In this document: piece after piece, positions 36,342-45,596 of the stretch
Layout: each line of letters opens with the position of its first letter
Numbering within the stretch: the first letter of the stretch is position 1
From: Sedimentibacter acidaminivorans
Lineage (GTDB): Bacteria; Bacillota; Clostridia; Tissierellales; Sedimentibacteraceae
Assembly (NCBI RefSeq): GCF_017873955.1
Contig: NZ_JAGGKS010000008.1
Coordinates: 124,001-188,000 of the forward strand
Direction: 5' to 3'
Length of the DNA: 64,000 nt
The notes under the pieces: model-generated
Databases searched by the model: none
What the model was told of the DNA's origin: nothing
The model's input: the letters and a program-made list of their open reading frames with translations, nothing else
Translations under genes and position numbers: made by a program

Positions 36342-37489
36342 AACAAGCCCCCATACTCAACAGAAATATTCAAAGCTTTTGCCACTGATTTAGAATTAAT
36401 TTCAGTGTATGTTGGAGAATTAATTTCAACTCTACATATTGGAGTTTTGCCATCTATCATATATGAATTTTGAATATAAAAAAGAAGCATATCCGGATTT
36501 ATGCTCCTACCTAATTTTTCATGCTGCCAATTTACATAATTTCTAACAGCTCCATCTATATAATCCATATTATTACCTTCAATTACTTTCCTAATTGATA
36601 ATTCATCTGCTAGATAAGTTTCATCAATATAATACTTTATATTAATATCATAATTTATAATATTAGGCTTTGTTGCTAAAACCTTATCTGTTAATGGTCT
36701 TCTATCTCGTCTAGATGTTTGCTCTAAAACCTTATTTAATATCTCATCACTTGGTAGCTCACCATTTTCCAACAAAACAACCATTTCTACTACTCCTGGA
36801 GATGGCGAAGAAACATCAACATCACTAATAGATGAATCAGCAGTCATTGCAAAATACTTATACGCATCATCAGGTCCAGTTGTTGATTTACTTTTATTTG
36901 ATAATCTGCACCTTAGTCTATACCTTGCATTTTCTTCTATTTCTCCACCATTATAGGTTGTTTCAGTATTAACTATACTTGCTACAAATGGTACAGTGTC
37001 AACAATATGCATTATCCGTCCTGCTAAAAAGTTATTATATTTTGTTCCTGTTTCCATAGCCTCTAGTACACACTCTTTGCTAGTTTCTCCTGGCAGAATA
37101 GAAACCTCATCTTTTACTATAAAAAACAACTGTCCATCAGGAGTTACTCTCTTGCCTGCAGGAACAGTTATTATTCTAACTTGTTCACCAGTAAGCGTTA
37201 TTAATCCTTTAGCAATTGCTTTAGTTGGTTGCAGCCTTTCAGTACTATACAAATCGTTACCTAAGTTGTCAAGACTTTCATCTACAGCATAACTCAATAG
37301 ATTTTGTTTACCTGTCTGATTTATATTACTTTTTAACGCAACCAATGCTGGTACCATTTGACTTAAAAAGATTCTTCTCTCATCACCAGCATATAGTATC
37401 TCTCCATATGCTTTTTCAAAATCCTTAATTAAATCTTCATATATTTGTTTAGAATCTATATCTAAAAAATTAAAATCATTCAATTTCAA
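36338..37489 (-). CDS. baseplate J protein (gpJ/gp47 family)
   Basis: This 383-aa protein contains the baseplate J pattern: the central TVPAGKRVTPDGQLFF, GTKYNNFLAG, then YRLRCRLSNKSKSTTGPDDAYKYFA and SSPSPGVVEMVVL. It forms the baseplate wedge with gp25. Its start overlaps the gp25 stop by 14 bases. Confidence 0.95.
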   Translation of the reverse strand: MKLNDFNFLDIDSKQIYEDLIKDFEKAYGEILYAGDERRIFLSQMVPALVALKSNINQTGKQNLLSYAVDESLDNLGNDLYSTERLQPTKAIAKGLITLTGEQVRIITVPAGKRVTPDGQLFFIVKDEVSILPGETSKECVLEAMETGTKYNNFLAGRIMHIVDTVPFVASIVNTETTYNGGEIEENARYRLRCRLSNKSKSTTGPDDAYKYFAMTADSSISDVDVSSPSPGVVEMVVLLENGELPSDEILNKVLEQTSRRDRRPLTDKVLATKPNIINYDINIKYYIDETYLADELSIRKVIEGNNMDYIDGAVRNYVNWQHEKLGRSINPDMLLFYIQNSYMIDGKTPICRVEINSPTYTEINSKSVAKALNISVEYGGLL

Positions 37490-37775
37490 CGACCACCTTT
37501 ATTAATATATTGCCGTTTTGATTTTCAACATTTACTTCTTGGATTGTTGCTCTTGGCTCATATTTTTGTATTAAATCATACGTTTCGGATATTATAGAAC
37601 CTAATGATTTATTAGATGCCTTATCTATATTTTTATTATCTCGTCCAAACACCCTGTCATAAGCAACTTCATACTTGTAAGTAGACAATATATTAGAAAT
37701 ATTTTGAAGTATCCGCTCATGGCCTTGTGCCCTCCAATTTAAAACATCTTTATTAGTAATTGTATATTGTGCCAT
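37476..37775 (-). CDS. baseplate wedge protein gp25/gpW
   Basis: This 99-aa protein fits the gp25-like (P2 gpW) family: a central arginine/lysine helix, a conserved YDLIQKYEPRATIQEV and a beta-strand end ILIKVVVEI. It initiates sheath polymerisation at the baseplate. Confidence 0.85.
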   Translation of the reverse strand: MAQYTITNKDVLNWRAQGHERILQNISNILSTYKYEVAYDRVFGRDNKNIDKASNKSLGSIISETYDLIQKYEPRATIQEVNVENQNGNILIKVVVEIE

Positions 37776-37800
37776 TTATACCTCCTTACCCGAATCTTTA

Positions 37801-38331
37801 TTATTCATTTCCACTGAAATTTTCATCTTCTAACATTTCAATCATTTTCAACTGGGCTTGGGTACAATTTTCATTTTCTCTTTTTTCTGCTGCTTTGCTC
37901 TCATTACTTGTGGAAGTTGCAACTTCTTTATTACCAGGCCTAACATATTCAACAAAATCTAATTTAACATTAGCTTTAGAAATATCTCCTGAATATAGAA
38001 TTTCCTGTTCAGTAATACTAACATTTGTTAACAAATATTTATTACCACCATATATTTTTTCCCCAATAATTATATAATGAGGTTTGCAATTATCTTTTAA
38101 CCTTATCCAACTTTCTATCTCATCTCTTATATTCAACTTGCTACTTGAAGAAAAATGAATAGTAAAATTAATTTTATCAAGACCTGGGCCCTTTATATAT
38201 GTTGATGGTTTGTTACCCTCTAACTCCTGTTCCTCAATACTAAGTTCACTACTCCGTTCTAAATTATCAAAAGTATATATTCTATTTGAGCTAACAGTGA
38301 ATATCTTCCCACCAAACTCGCATAACTTCAT
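37801..38331 (-). CDS. tail protein, probably P2 gpU-like
   Basis: This 176-aa protein has the core pattern EGNKPSTYIKGPGLDKINFTIHF, YGGNKYLLTNVSITEQEIL and AKVKLDF-like strand NVKLDFVEYV, resembling gpU-type tail proteins. A charged, Ser/Glu-rich tail of about 40 residues follows. The slot between D and gp25 is where a spike protein (gpV) is often found, so this assignment is moderate. Confidence 0.65.
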   Translation of the reverse strand: MKLCEFGGKIFTVSSNRIYTFDNLERSSELSIEEQELEGNKPSTYIKGPGLDKINFTIHFSSSSKLNIRDEIESWIRLKDNCKPHYIIIGEKIYGGNKYLLTNVSITEQEILYSGDISKANVKLDFVEYVRPGNKEVATSTSNESKAAEKRENENCTQAQLKMIEMLEDENFSGNE

Positions 38332-38357
38332 ATCATCACCTACCTCAAACTAAATTA

Positions 38358-39281
38358 CTAATAATTTTCAAGAACTTTGCGTACTTTAAATCCAGTTATT
38401 TTTTTGGTTATATTATGAACTGCTTCTGTTATAAAATAGTTACCATTTAGACTAGATAATTCTCTTAATTCAATAACATTACCAGCTGATATTGTAGTAT
38501 CTAATTTAGCATTAAATGCACCTGTCACAACATCTTTATTAAAATATCTCAATATATTTTTACTGAACCTATCACTATCTGTCTTGTTATCTAATATTTT
38601 AGGATATATAAACGTACCCCCTGATATAGAGTTATCCCAATATTCAGAATTATTTAACTCATTATTTTCATCATAATACCTCACAATGCACTTTCTATAT
38701 GTGATAGCAGAATTCTTTATAAAACTATATTCATCAATAAAGTCATTAATAATAAACGACTTGACCGAACTAGCTTTTTCTAATATGTGTTCCTTATAAA
38801 TAATAACTTTTTTATCCACAATTTTTAGAGAATATCCCTCAAGTATACACAGTTCATTGAGAAACTGTAGATTAGTTTTATCTTTCATTTCTAAATACTT
38901 ATATGTTATGTCATCAACATCATAATAATCAATTCCTAATCCCATATCATTTGATAGGGACTTAGAAACTTCTCTAAAAGATATATTGTACCACTCTTTA
39001 TTATTAAAATCCTTGGCCTTAGATGGAACAGATTTAGCATTTATAATATACTTTCCATTTGTTATCTTTAATCCATCAATAAACATTACTCCACTACTGA
39101 AACCATTTTCTGTAATTTCTATTTCATCATCAAACTGTGGATCCCATTGTAACCATAATCTATCTTTATCTAAAAACACCAATTTTATATCATCCGCTTT
39201 ACCACCATGCCTATCGGATACTATTGTTGATATAATTTCAACATTATTTGTTATGTCTTTAGAATTATATATTATATTCAT
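38358..39281 (-). CDS. phage late control D / baseplate hub (gpD)
   Basis: This 307-aa VgrG/gp27-like hub protein shows HGGKADDIKLVFLD, WLQWDPQFDDEIEI, then NLQFLNELCILEGYSLKIVD and a C-terminal GAFNAKLDTTISAGNVIEL. It caps the tube at the baseplate. It lies four bases from tail protein X. Confidence 0.9.
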   Translation of the reverse strand: MNIIYNSKDITNNVEIISTIVSDRHGGKADDIKLVFLDKDRLWLQWDPQFDDEIEITENGFSSGVMFIDGLKITNGKYIINAKSVPSKAKDFNNKEWYNISFREVSKSLSNDMGLGIDYYDVDDITYKYLEMKDKTNLQFLNELCILEGYSLKIVDKKVIIYKEHILEKASSVKSFIINDFIDEYSFIKNSAITYRKCIVRYYDENNELNNSEYWDNSISGGTFIYPKILDNKTDSDRFSKNILRYFNKDVVTGAFNAKLDTTISAGNVIELRELSSLNGNYFITEAVHNITKKITGFKVRKVLENY

Positions 39282-39284
39282 ATA

Positions 39285-39497
39285 TTACCTCTTCCATGGC
39301 GGTAGTGTAGATGAAGTAGGTGTATCTAAAACTGGTATCTTTAATATAATATTTGCTTCAAACAATATTACATCAGCAAAATGTGGGTTAAGCTTTATTA
39401 TATCAGTTGCCTTAAATTCATCATTGTAAAAATCTAGAGCGATACTATCGAAAGTATCGCTCTCTAATGTTCTATATTGGTAATACATTTGGCTCAT
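39285..39497 (-). CDS. tail protein X (LysM-like)
   Basis: This 70-aa protein has the gpX pattern: YRTLESDTFDSIALDFY, then NPHFADVILFEANIILKIP, a LysM-like fold. It is used in tail assembly. It overlaps the end of the tape measure gene. Confidence 0.9.
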   Translation of the reverse strand: MSQMYYQYRTLESDTFDSIALDFYNDEFKATDIIKLNPHFADVILFEANIILKIPVLDTPTSSTLPPWKR

Positions 39498-41337
39498 AAC
39501 TCAATCTACCTTCTTCACTTAGATATTGTGACATAAAAGCTTTAAATTTCTCATAGTCAGTTTCTAACATCTTTTTAATTTCAGATACATTTCCACCATT
39601 AATTACAGGAGAATAAACTATAGTAATACCTTGCTCATTAGCTGGGTTAACACCTAATAGTTGTGCTGTCTTTCCTAATAAACTTAAGCTTCTTGCATTT
39701 CCATGTTTTATAGGTATAGCCGCCTCTGGTCCTGCTTCACCAAATATACTTGGAGTACTAGTAAAGCCACCATTTGCAAATGTAGGTATAGTTGGTATAC
39801 TAAATCCAAAAGTTTTGCCCCCACCAATCCAATCAGGTACCCAATCAGGAATAGTTACATTTATACCATTAATTCCATTGATAGCCCAATTAACTGCACC
39901 TATCATACTATTTGCTACACCTTTAAATCCATCTCCTATAGCTCCACATATAACACCTAATTTTTCTTTAACTTTGTCCCAGTTTTTATATAGCATATAC
40001 CCAGCAATAGCTACACCAGCTATTGCTGCAACAGTCAACCCCATTGGTGAAATCATAAAAGTTGCTGCTTTGCCTACTAACCCAAATGCGCCTTTAGCTA
40101 CAGATGGTAACATTTTAAAGCCTTTAACTACACCAGTTATAGCCTTTCCACCTAAAGACCAAACTTTATCAATACCATTCACAAGACCTTTAGTAGCTAT
40201 ATCTACACCTTTACCAATTGAATCACGAGGTATTTTATCAATTGCTTTTTTTACATCTCCAAAAACCTTTTTAGTGTCTTTACCGAAAGAAATTGCCGAT
40301 ATAGCACCTTGTTTAAATATTGAAAAGCCTTTAATTCCTAGATATGCCTTACCAATTTTCAACCCTATACTAACAATTTTATCACCATTTTTTACAATAT
40401 AATCTGTTAGATTTACAATTTTAGGTAATACTCTATCTATACCGTCCATTATTTTTCCTGCAATTAAACCAACATTTTGTTGTATTCTCTCAAAAGAACC
40501 ATTAGCTTGCATTCTCTCCATAGTACCAGCAAGTTGTCCCGCTTTTTTAGAAATAATGTCAAATGCACTACCATTAACTATTTCTCCATCAGCTGACATT
40601 CCAGCTATTTGTCCAAGTCCACTTTTCATTGTACCTACTATTGTAGATACTCTACCTTTAAATGTTTTTGACTGTGCTTCCATACCACCATCAAACTTTT
40701 CTTTCATAAGTGAAAGTAAAGCAGCATTAAAAGCCCTTTGGTTAGTAATTTGTCCTTGATTATTTACAACCTCTATTCCTGCAAGCCTTTTATAAGATTG
40801 CTCAACAATCATTTCTTTAGTTATTCCGAACTCCTTTAACCTCTCTAATTCTCCTGTTTGGGCATCTGCAATAGCCTCTGTGGCTTGCATTGCATCTTTG
40901 CCCATAACAGCAGCCATGTCACCAATTATAGGTAAATACTTTTTAGCAGTTAGTCCATAGGATTCAAGTTTTACAGATGCACCTACTATCTCGTCTGTTT
41001 CAAATGGTGTTACATTCGCAAAGTTTGTTGCCCATTTTAATGTTTCGCCAGCTTTTTGTGAATCCTTTAGAACCGTATTAAGAGTTATTCTATACTGTTC
41101 CATACTTGCAGCTGAATCAAGTGCTGTACTAGATATTGCAGTAAATGCTTTTTTAACCATATAGCCTGTTGCTAATCCAACTATTTTCTTTTGAAAACTA
41201 CCTAAACTACTATTCAATTTATCTACGCTTTTTGTAGATTTATCAGTAGTTTTATTAAAATTACCAAAAGCTTGCTTTAAACTTGAATTAATTTTACCGC
41301 CTATTATGACGTTAGTTACAAATCCTTTAGCACCCAT
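39472..41337 (-). CDS. tail tape measure protein
   Basis: The 621-aa protein has a helical N-terminal half (TMP repeat type; ASMEQYRITLNTVLKDSQKAG, then ATNFANVTPFETDE), a hydrophobic central hairpin (about 425-450) and a Gly-rich C-terminal part ending in GGFTSTPSIFGEAGPEAAIP, a common tape-measure tail motif. It sets tail length, so a fairly short tail is expected. It follows the E/E' chaperone gene directly. Confidence 0.93.
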   Translation of the reverse strand: MGAKGFVTNVIIGGKINSSLKQAFGNFNKTTDKSTKSVDKLNSSLGSFQKKIVGLATGYMVKKAFTAISSTALDSAASMEQYRITLNTVLKDSQKAGETLKWATNFANVTPFETDEIVGASVKLESYGLTAKKYLPIIGDMAAVMGKDAMQATEAIADAQTGELERLKEFGITKEMIVEQSYKRLAGIEVVNNQGQITNQRAFNAALLSLMKEKFDGGMEAQSKTFKGRVSTIVGTMKSGLGQIAGMSADGEIVNGSAFDIISKKAGQLAGTMERMQANGSFERIQQNVGLIAGKIMDGIDRVLPKIVNLTDYIVKNGDKIVSIGLKIGKAYLGIKGFSIFKQGAISAISFGKDTKKVFGDVKKAIDKIPRDSIGKGVDIATKGLVNGIDKVWSLGGKAITGVVKGFKMLPSVAKGAFGLVGKAATFMISPMGLTVAAIAGVAIAGYMLYKNWDKVKEKLGVICGAIGDGFKGVANSMIGAVNWAINGINGINVTIPDWVPDWIGGGKTFGFSIPTIPTFANGGFTSTPSIFGEAGPEAAIPIKHGNARSLSLLGKTAQLLGVNPANEQGITIVYSPVINGGNVSEIKKMLETDYEKFKAFMSQYLSEEGRLSYEPNVLPI

Positions 41338-41338
41338 A

Positions 41339-41808
41339 CTAACCTCCTAACGCCTTGTTCTCTTTTTCATAAGCTTTATTTCTTCTCTCTATTTCATCAG
41401 CTAGACCTTCATAATAATCAATTAGCTCAGTTAAATACATATCAAGACAATCCTTTCTACTATTTGATGTCTCTAATGTTATCTGAGCTATGATTATATT
41501 TATATATTCCTCATCAATTAGAAAGCCTACTCTTCTAACAAAAAACTCTTTACTAGATTGGTTACCTTAACAAAATCCTTTAATCCCATTCTCTTTACAT
41601 CTTGATAATCAACATTAGATGCTTGACTAAATAAATGCGCATGCATATATATGTCATGCTCTACAGATGTGGGCATGTACTCTTCTCTTGCAAAATCTTT
41701 AATAGCATTTTGTATACTATCAGCTTTTAGATCATCTAGATTGTATTCCAATTCAGTTATTTCTTTTCCGTCTATTTTTACTGGATTATTTAATTTTACT
41801 GCTGCCAT
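41339..41808 (-). CDS. tail assembly chaperone gpE+E' made by -1 frameshift
   Basis: Shifting back one base at T-TTT-TTG (41539-41545) joins the first 90 codons of gpE to 66 more codons that run to 41341, two bases before the tape measure start. The added part (VRRVGFLIDEEYINIIIAQ, then LDMYLTELIDYYEGLADEI) is helical and has no start codon or ribosome site of its own near its beginning. P2 makes gpE and gpE+E' the same way with the same heptamer. The two forms assist assembly of the tape measure and tube. Confidence 0.85.
41527..41808 (-). CDS. tail assembly protein gpE
   Basis: This is the unshifted 93-aa product (MAAVKLNNPVKIDGKEITEL, ends VKSFLLEE). The pattern of a short beta-like N-terminus followed by helices, LDDLKADSIQNAIKDFA, fits the P2 gpE-type tail assembly chaperone family. 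It lies between the tube protein and tape measure genes, as in other contractile-tail phages. Confidence 0.88.
   Translation of the reverse strand: MAAVKLNNPVKIDGKEITELEYNLDDLKADSIQNAIKDFAREEYMPTSVEHDIYMHAHLFSQASNVDYQDVKRMGLKDFVKVTNLVKSFLLEE
41539..41545 (-). other. slippery heptamer for -1 frameshifting
   Basis: The minus-strand sequence is T TTT TTG in the zero frame (AGT TTT TTG), an X-XXY-YYZ heptamer. The zero-frame stop follows three codons later. Confidence 0.85.
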
Positions 41809-41823
41809 TGTGTTTCCTCCCTT

Positions 41824-42339
41824 TTAAAGATATTTATTCATATCCTCTAATAAATTTTTACCTCTTACTGAAAATATAGAGTTTAGCTTATCAATATGTA
41901 ACAGTTCTTCACCATTCATTATCCTCTTATACGCCAAAACCTCATATTCATATGAGCCATCACTAGACTCACCACTTCCAACCTTACCCTCATCAAACTT
42001 TTTAAGTTTTACAGTTAAAAACGCTTTGTGATGATCAATACCATTTTTCAAGCCATTAGTATCAAACCTATCAGTTATCCACCTAATTTCTAGATTATCA
42101 GTAACCAACATTTCAGCAGCACTCTCATTAATACCTCTAAAACTAATAATAGTTGTCATACTTCCTGGCTGATATAAATTAGGCAAATCAATCTCACCTA
42201 ATATACCAGTGCCCTTAATAGAATCTGAACCATTCTCTATGCTTGGTAAGGTAACTTCTGTTGTATCTAAAATTCTATTAGCTTTATTATTAATCTTGGT
42301 ATAAATATTATAGTTAATAGTCTTATTTCTAACCTTCAT
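41824..42339 (-). CDS. major tail tube protein (gpFII)
   Basis: This 171-aa protein follows the P2 FII pattern: EVTLPSIENGSDSIKGTGILGEIDLP, GSMTTIISFRGIN and a C-terminal YEYEVLAYKRIMNGEELLHID. It forms the inner tube. It overlaps the sheath stop by one base. Confidence 0.93.
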   Translation of the reverse strand: MKVRNKTINYNIYTKINNKANRILDTTEVTLPSIENGSDSIKGTGILGEIDLPNLYQPGSMTTIISFRGINESAAEMLVTDNLEIRWITDRFDTNGLKNGIDHHKAFLTVKLKKFDEGKVGSGESSDGSYEYEVLAYKRIMNGEELLHIDKLNSIFSVRGKNLLEDMNKYL

Positions 42340-43748
42340 TATTCAGTACCTCCTGTTAATTTACTTAATCCATTATTAACATACTGAACTTTATTTGTAA
42401 TTGATTTCGCTGGTGGTGTATTTGTAACATCAGAATTAAATACAAAATCACCATTTATTAAATCACTATCAACATTTTGATTAGCAATAAAATCAATTTT
42501 TGCATAAAGCAACTTACCATCAGACACTAATGAATTTAATCTTGCTTGCTCAGTATTAATTATAGAATCAATGTCATTACGAGCCAATGGCGAATCAACT
42601 ATATCTGCATTTCTAACTATAAAGTCTGTATTCAAATAAATATTTGTTCTAACAGAAGAGTCAAATATTTCATCAGCTTTCTCAGTTACTCCATATTCGT
42701 AGTTAGACATATGAGGACCCCACAAAACCCACTTGCCTCCATTAAATAACGCAGTTGTTATACCCTTTTCATTTAACCTGTTAGCATCTATTTTATTAAA
42801 TTTTATAATACTAACATCTTGACCTTGTCCAACTACCATACTAGTTATGTCAATTGTTTTATTAGATGGACTTTCATATGGTACATTATCATTTTGGCTA
42901 TCTACTATTTGCATTGTTACCGCAGCAATTATTGATGCATATATAATTTTTCCCCCTACTTTAAATCTTGGCCAACAAGTTTTATTTTTAGTAGAAACAA
43001 ATTTATTAGTATTCTTCCATGCTATAGCATCATCAATAGTCTTAACTACCTTTGAATCAATATCAGTAACAGCAATAGCTTCCATATTACCGTCTACGGC
43101 ATATGATTTATTTACTAACGCTGACTCTACAGATGCACTATTAAATCCAGGTGTAACCAAAATATTTGGTACTACATTTAAAGTCTGATAAATTGTATCC
43201 ACAACATCAAGACCAGTAACTATTTCCATATCTGTAACAATCTTATCAATCTTTTTATAAGATATATCTATACTATTACCTACACCAGATGCTGTAACAA
43301 CAATCTTAACTTTATTACCTTCATATTCAGCGCTATAATCAATACCCTCATCTAAATCAGTTATTGAGATAGTCGATATGTCTAAATCATCTTCAATATA
43401 ACCTATACCATTTATGAGATTTATTGTTTTAGTTGTAGCCTCAGATTCAACTTTAGAACCGTCTAAAACATTAACTAATATAATTGGTCCAATAGGCTTT
43501 ATTGCGTTACTCAAATGAGCAAATATGCAGCCACACAAAGTATAAACTTCGAAATCATCATTTTCATTGTAGCCAAACTTTTCTATAGCATCATTCAATG
43601 TTGATATAATAATTGGTGTATTTATATTTTGTGGATTATTTGTTCTAAATACTGGTGCAGTGCCTACATATAGGGGTATAGTACCAGTTGACTTTTCTAT
43701 CTTTACCTCACTAGGGACTCTTTCCCCATAAATACCATGTTTGTACAT
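42339..43748 (-). CDS. tail sheath protein (gpFI)
   Basis: This 469-aa contractile sheath subunit has an N-terminal KHGIYGERVPSEVK, SIGT-type strand VGTAPVF, a variable insertion and the conserved C-terminal region with GKWVLWGPHMSNYEYG and NTEQARLNSLVSDGKLLYA. It proves a contractile-tail phage. Confidence 0.95.
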   Translation of the reverse strand: MYKHGIYGERVPSEVKIEKSTGTIPLYVGTAPVFRTNNPQNINTPIIISTLNDAIEKFGYNENDDFEVYTLCGCIFAHLSNAIKPIGPIILVNVLDGSKVESEATTKTINLINGIGYIEDDLDISTISITDLDEGIDYSAEYEGNKVKIVVTASGVGNSIDISYKKIDKIVTDMEIVTGLDVVDTIYQTLNVVPNILVTPGFNSASVESALVNKSYAVDGNMEAIAVTDIDSKVVKTIDDAIAWKNTNKFVSTKNKTCWPRFKVGGKIIYASIIAAVTMQIVDSQNDNVPYESPSNKTIDITSMVVGQGQDVSIIKFNKIDANRLNEKGITTALFNGGKWVLWGPHMSNYEYGVTEKADEIFDSSVRTNIYLNTDFIVRNADIVDSPLARNDIDSIINTEQARLNSLVSDGKLLYAKIDFIANQNVDSDLINGDFVFNSDVTNTPPAKSITNKVQYVNNGLSKLTGGTE

Positions 43749-43761
43749 AGTTTACCTCCTG

Positions 43762-44283
43762 CTATAAAAATTTTTCTCCATATTGTGTTATAGTAGATGA
43801 TATGTTTGCATTAAAGCTAACCCAAGCATACCAATATGGAAATGGTTGTTCTTCATATAATCCCCATTTAAAAGGACCTTCTAATGTTGTATGATCTAGC
43901 ACTCTATTTTTAGAGAACTCCTGCTTTATTTTCTCTACTAAATTAATTAAATCTAGATAACCCTTGCTATTTATACTAGTATTTAGCTCATCATCCGTTT
44001 TTATTGTATGCCCAATATCATAAGTACCAATTGCTAACCTAATACCTATACTACCCTCTTCTCCATTATCCTCACCAGTATCACCCATAACTATAATTGA
44101 CGGTATCTCATGAAACTCATTATAGTTTTTAGGCGGCAACCAACCAATAAAAACACTTGGATTAACCAGCGTATATTCTTCATCAATCAAATCTTCAACA
44201 GGAGGTTTCTCTAATTTGAACTCACAAGCAACTTTATTTTCTATAAATATTTTAATATCATCTAAAACATCTCTAATTGTCAT
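43762..44283 (-). CDS. tail terminator-like protein
   Basis: This 173-aa protein lies between the minor tail protein and sheath genes, the usual slot of the tail terminator/completion protein. It contains PSIIVMGDTGEDNGEEGSI and LGP-like ending FPYWYAWVSFNANISS. The family is not certain; function is assigned by position and fold pattern. Confidence 0.7.
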   Translation of the reverse strand: MTIRDVLDDIKIFIENKVACEFKLEKPPVEDLIDEEYTLVNPSVFIGWLPPKNYNEFHEIPSIIVMGDTGEDNGEEGSIGIRLAIGTYDIGHTIKTDDELNTSINSKGYLDLINLVEKIKQEFSKNRVLDHTTLEGPFKWGLYEEQPFPYWYAWVSFNANISSTITQYGEKFL

Positions 44284-44972
44284 TACTTTTTCACCGCCTT
44301 GCTTGCTTTATCAATCCTATATTTAATTTCATGTTCCAATCTTTCTTCAAGCTTTTCTTTTGCCATTTTATGAATTTTTTCCATTGTGTCATGACTAGAT
44401 ATCATCTGAGGAATAGACAATGTTCTATAAGGTATCATCTCTTTATAATTTCTTTTTTGGCTTTTACCTGTTATTTTTTTATGTGCTATTCTTTTAATTT
44501 CATTACGCCTAGCTTTGTTGCCAGTTCTATGCCAAATCAAAGTTGCATTATTAGCTGTTTGAACAAAGGGTTTTAGTTCTTTTCCATTCAGTGGATTAAT
44601 TCTCGGAGTTATACTTTTATATCCTTCGTTCTTCTTTATTTTGACTTTAACAGTTTTTCTTCTAGTCCCTGGGCTTTTAGGATTATGTGGAAAACTTGCT
44701 AAAGTCAGAGTTGAACCTTTAGACTCTATATATGCATTTAATTTCTTCTTGCTGGCCTTATGAATTTTTAGTGTTTCCTTTACTCTGCCTGATTTTACTG
44801 CATATTCTTCTCTCACTAATTTATCTGTATTGGTTTTGGTGAATTTCAACGTTCTATTTAATGCCGATACTGTAGCATTAGGTATTTGTTTTTCTAAATT
44901 TCCTAACTCTATTTTTAGTCTGTCAAATGATTTAGTATCAACATATACACTATTATTTTCAAATTTAGCCAT
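44283..44972 (-). CDS. prophage minor tail protein Z-like
   Basis: This basic 229-aa protein matches the Minor_tail_Z pattern: ALNRTLKFTKTNTDKLVREEYAV-type segment, then the kinked basic stretch KTVKVKIKKNEGYKS and LKPFVQTANNATLIWHRTG. It probably works in head-tail joining or tail completion. Its start and stop overlap both neighbours by one base. Confidence 0.8.
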   Translation of the reverse strand: MAKFENNSVYVDTKSFDRLKIELGNLEKQIPNATVSALNRTLKFTKTNTDKLVREEYAVKSGRVKETLKIHKASKKKLNAYIESKGSTLTLASFPHNPKSPGTRRKTVKVKIKKNEGYKSITPRINPLNGKELKPFVQTANNATLIWHRTGNKARRNEIKRIAHKKITGKSQKRNYKEMIPYRTLSIPQMISSHDTMEKIHKMAKEKLEERLEHEIKYRIDKASKAVKK

Positions 44973-45286
44973 TAGTTCCTCACGTATTCCAGCACAATTT
45001 CATACATAGTTGAACTCTTTTTTACATCTGTAACAGTACATGGTCTTTTATCAAATATTTGAGTTTCGCCAATCTTTGGTTCTTTTGCAAAATGCCTTTT
45101 ATCAACAAAATACAATAAATCACCAAAATAAATTCCATTGTACTCATTTTTAGTTCTTTTCTTTAACTCGTCATTGTCAATAATAATATTAGTGGGTACA
45201 CCATCAATTATATGTACCTCACTAAACTCATTATTATTTAAAAATATTGTTTCTGTATCATGTGCTAACTGCTCTTTAAAAATCAT
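44972..45286 (-). CDS. head-tail joining (head closure) protein
   Basis: This 104-aa beta-rich protein has LYFVDKRHFAKEPKIGE and a final strand TMYEIVLEYVRN. Size and position match head closure proteins of XkdH/lambda gpFII type. Assignment rests largely on position. Confidence 0.7.
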   Translation of the reverse strand: MIFKEQLAHDTETIFLNNNEFSEVHIIDGVPTNIIIDNDELKKRTKNEYNGIYFGDLLYFVDKRHFAKEPKIGETQIFDKRPCTVTDVKKSSTMYEIVLEYVRN

Positions 45287-45315
45287 AAAGTACCTACCTT
45301 CTATAGTAGTTCTTA

Positions 45316-45531
45316 TTACTCTTCATCCTCAGGTTCTTCTGGATTGTCATCCTCTTGATCATAATCTTCCCAGGGTATTTCCTCTTTGCCCGGTACGCAA
45401 ATAAAGTTATTTTCTAATAATCCTTTTGCGTCCTTATCAGATAAATCTAAAACATCACCCTTATTATAGAGTGTACCTTTAAAAATTAAGTTATTTATTT
45501 TACTTTCATACTTACTATTCTTAGCAGCCAT
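45316..45531 (-). CDS. small acidic head-region protein
   Basis: This 71-aa protein has an N-terminal half that resembles DUF7210-like or head-tail connector fragments (GTLYNKGDVLDLSDKDAKGL) and a C-terminal run of Asp/Glu/Pro (last 15 residues). It is located after the capsid gene, downstream of an attenuating hairpin. Confidence 0.7.
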   Translation of the reverse strand: MAAKNSKYESKINNLIFKGTLYNKGDVLDLSDKDAKGLLENNFICVPGKEEIPWEDYDQEDDNPEEPEDEE

Positions 45532-45554
45532 AATTACCTCCTAAAACTTATATT

Positions 45555-45585
45555 GAAAAAGACTATTGATTTCTCAACAGTCTTT
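45555..45585 (-). terminator. hairpin after the capsid gene
   Basis: AAAGACTGTTGA pairs with TCAATAGTCTTT around GAAA, followed by TTTTTC on the minus strand, 12 bases after the capsid stop. A partial terminator here would raise capsid mRNA relative to tail genes. Confidence 0.8.
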
Positions 45586-45596
45586 CAATTTTTATC

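Noticed and set aside
39815-40402. A 195-codon open frame on the plus strand opposite the tape measure gene
   Set aside because: It is a shadow of the minus-strand gene: no ribosome site, Pro/Ile-rich low-complexity product, no family resemblance.
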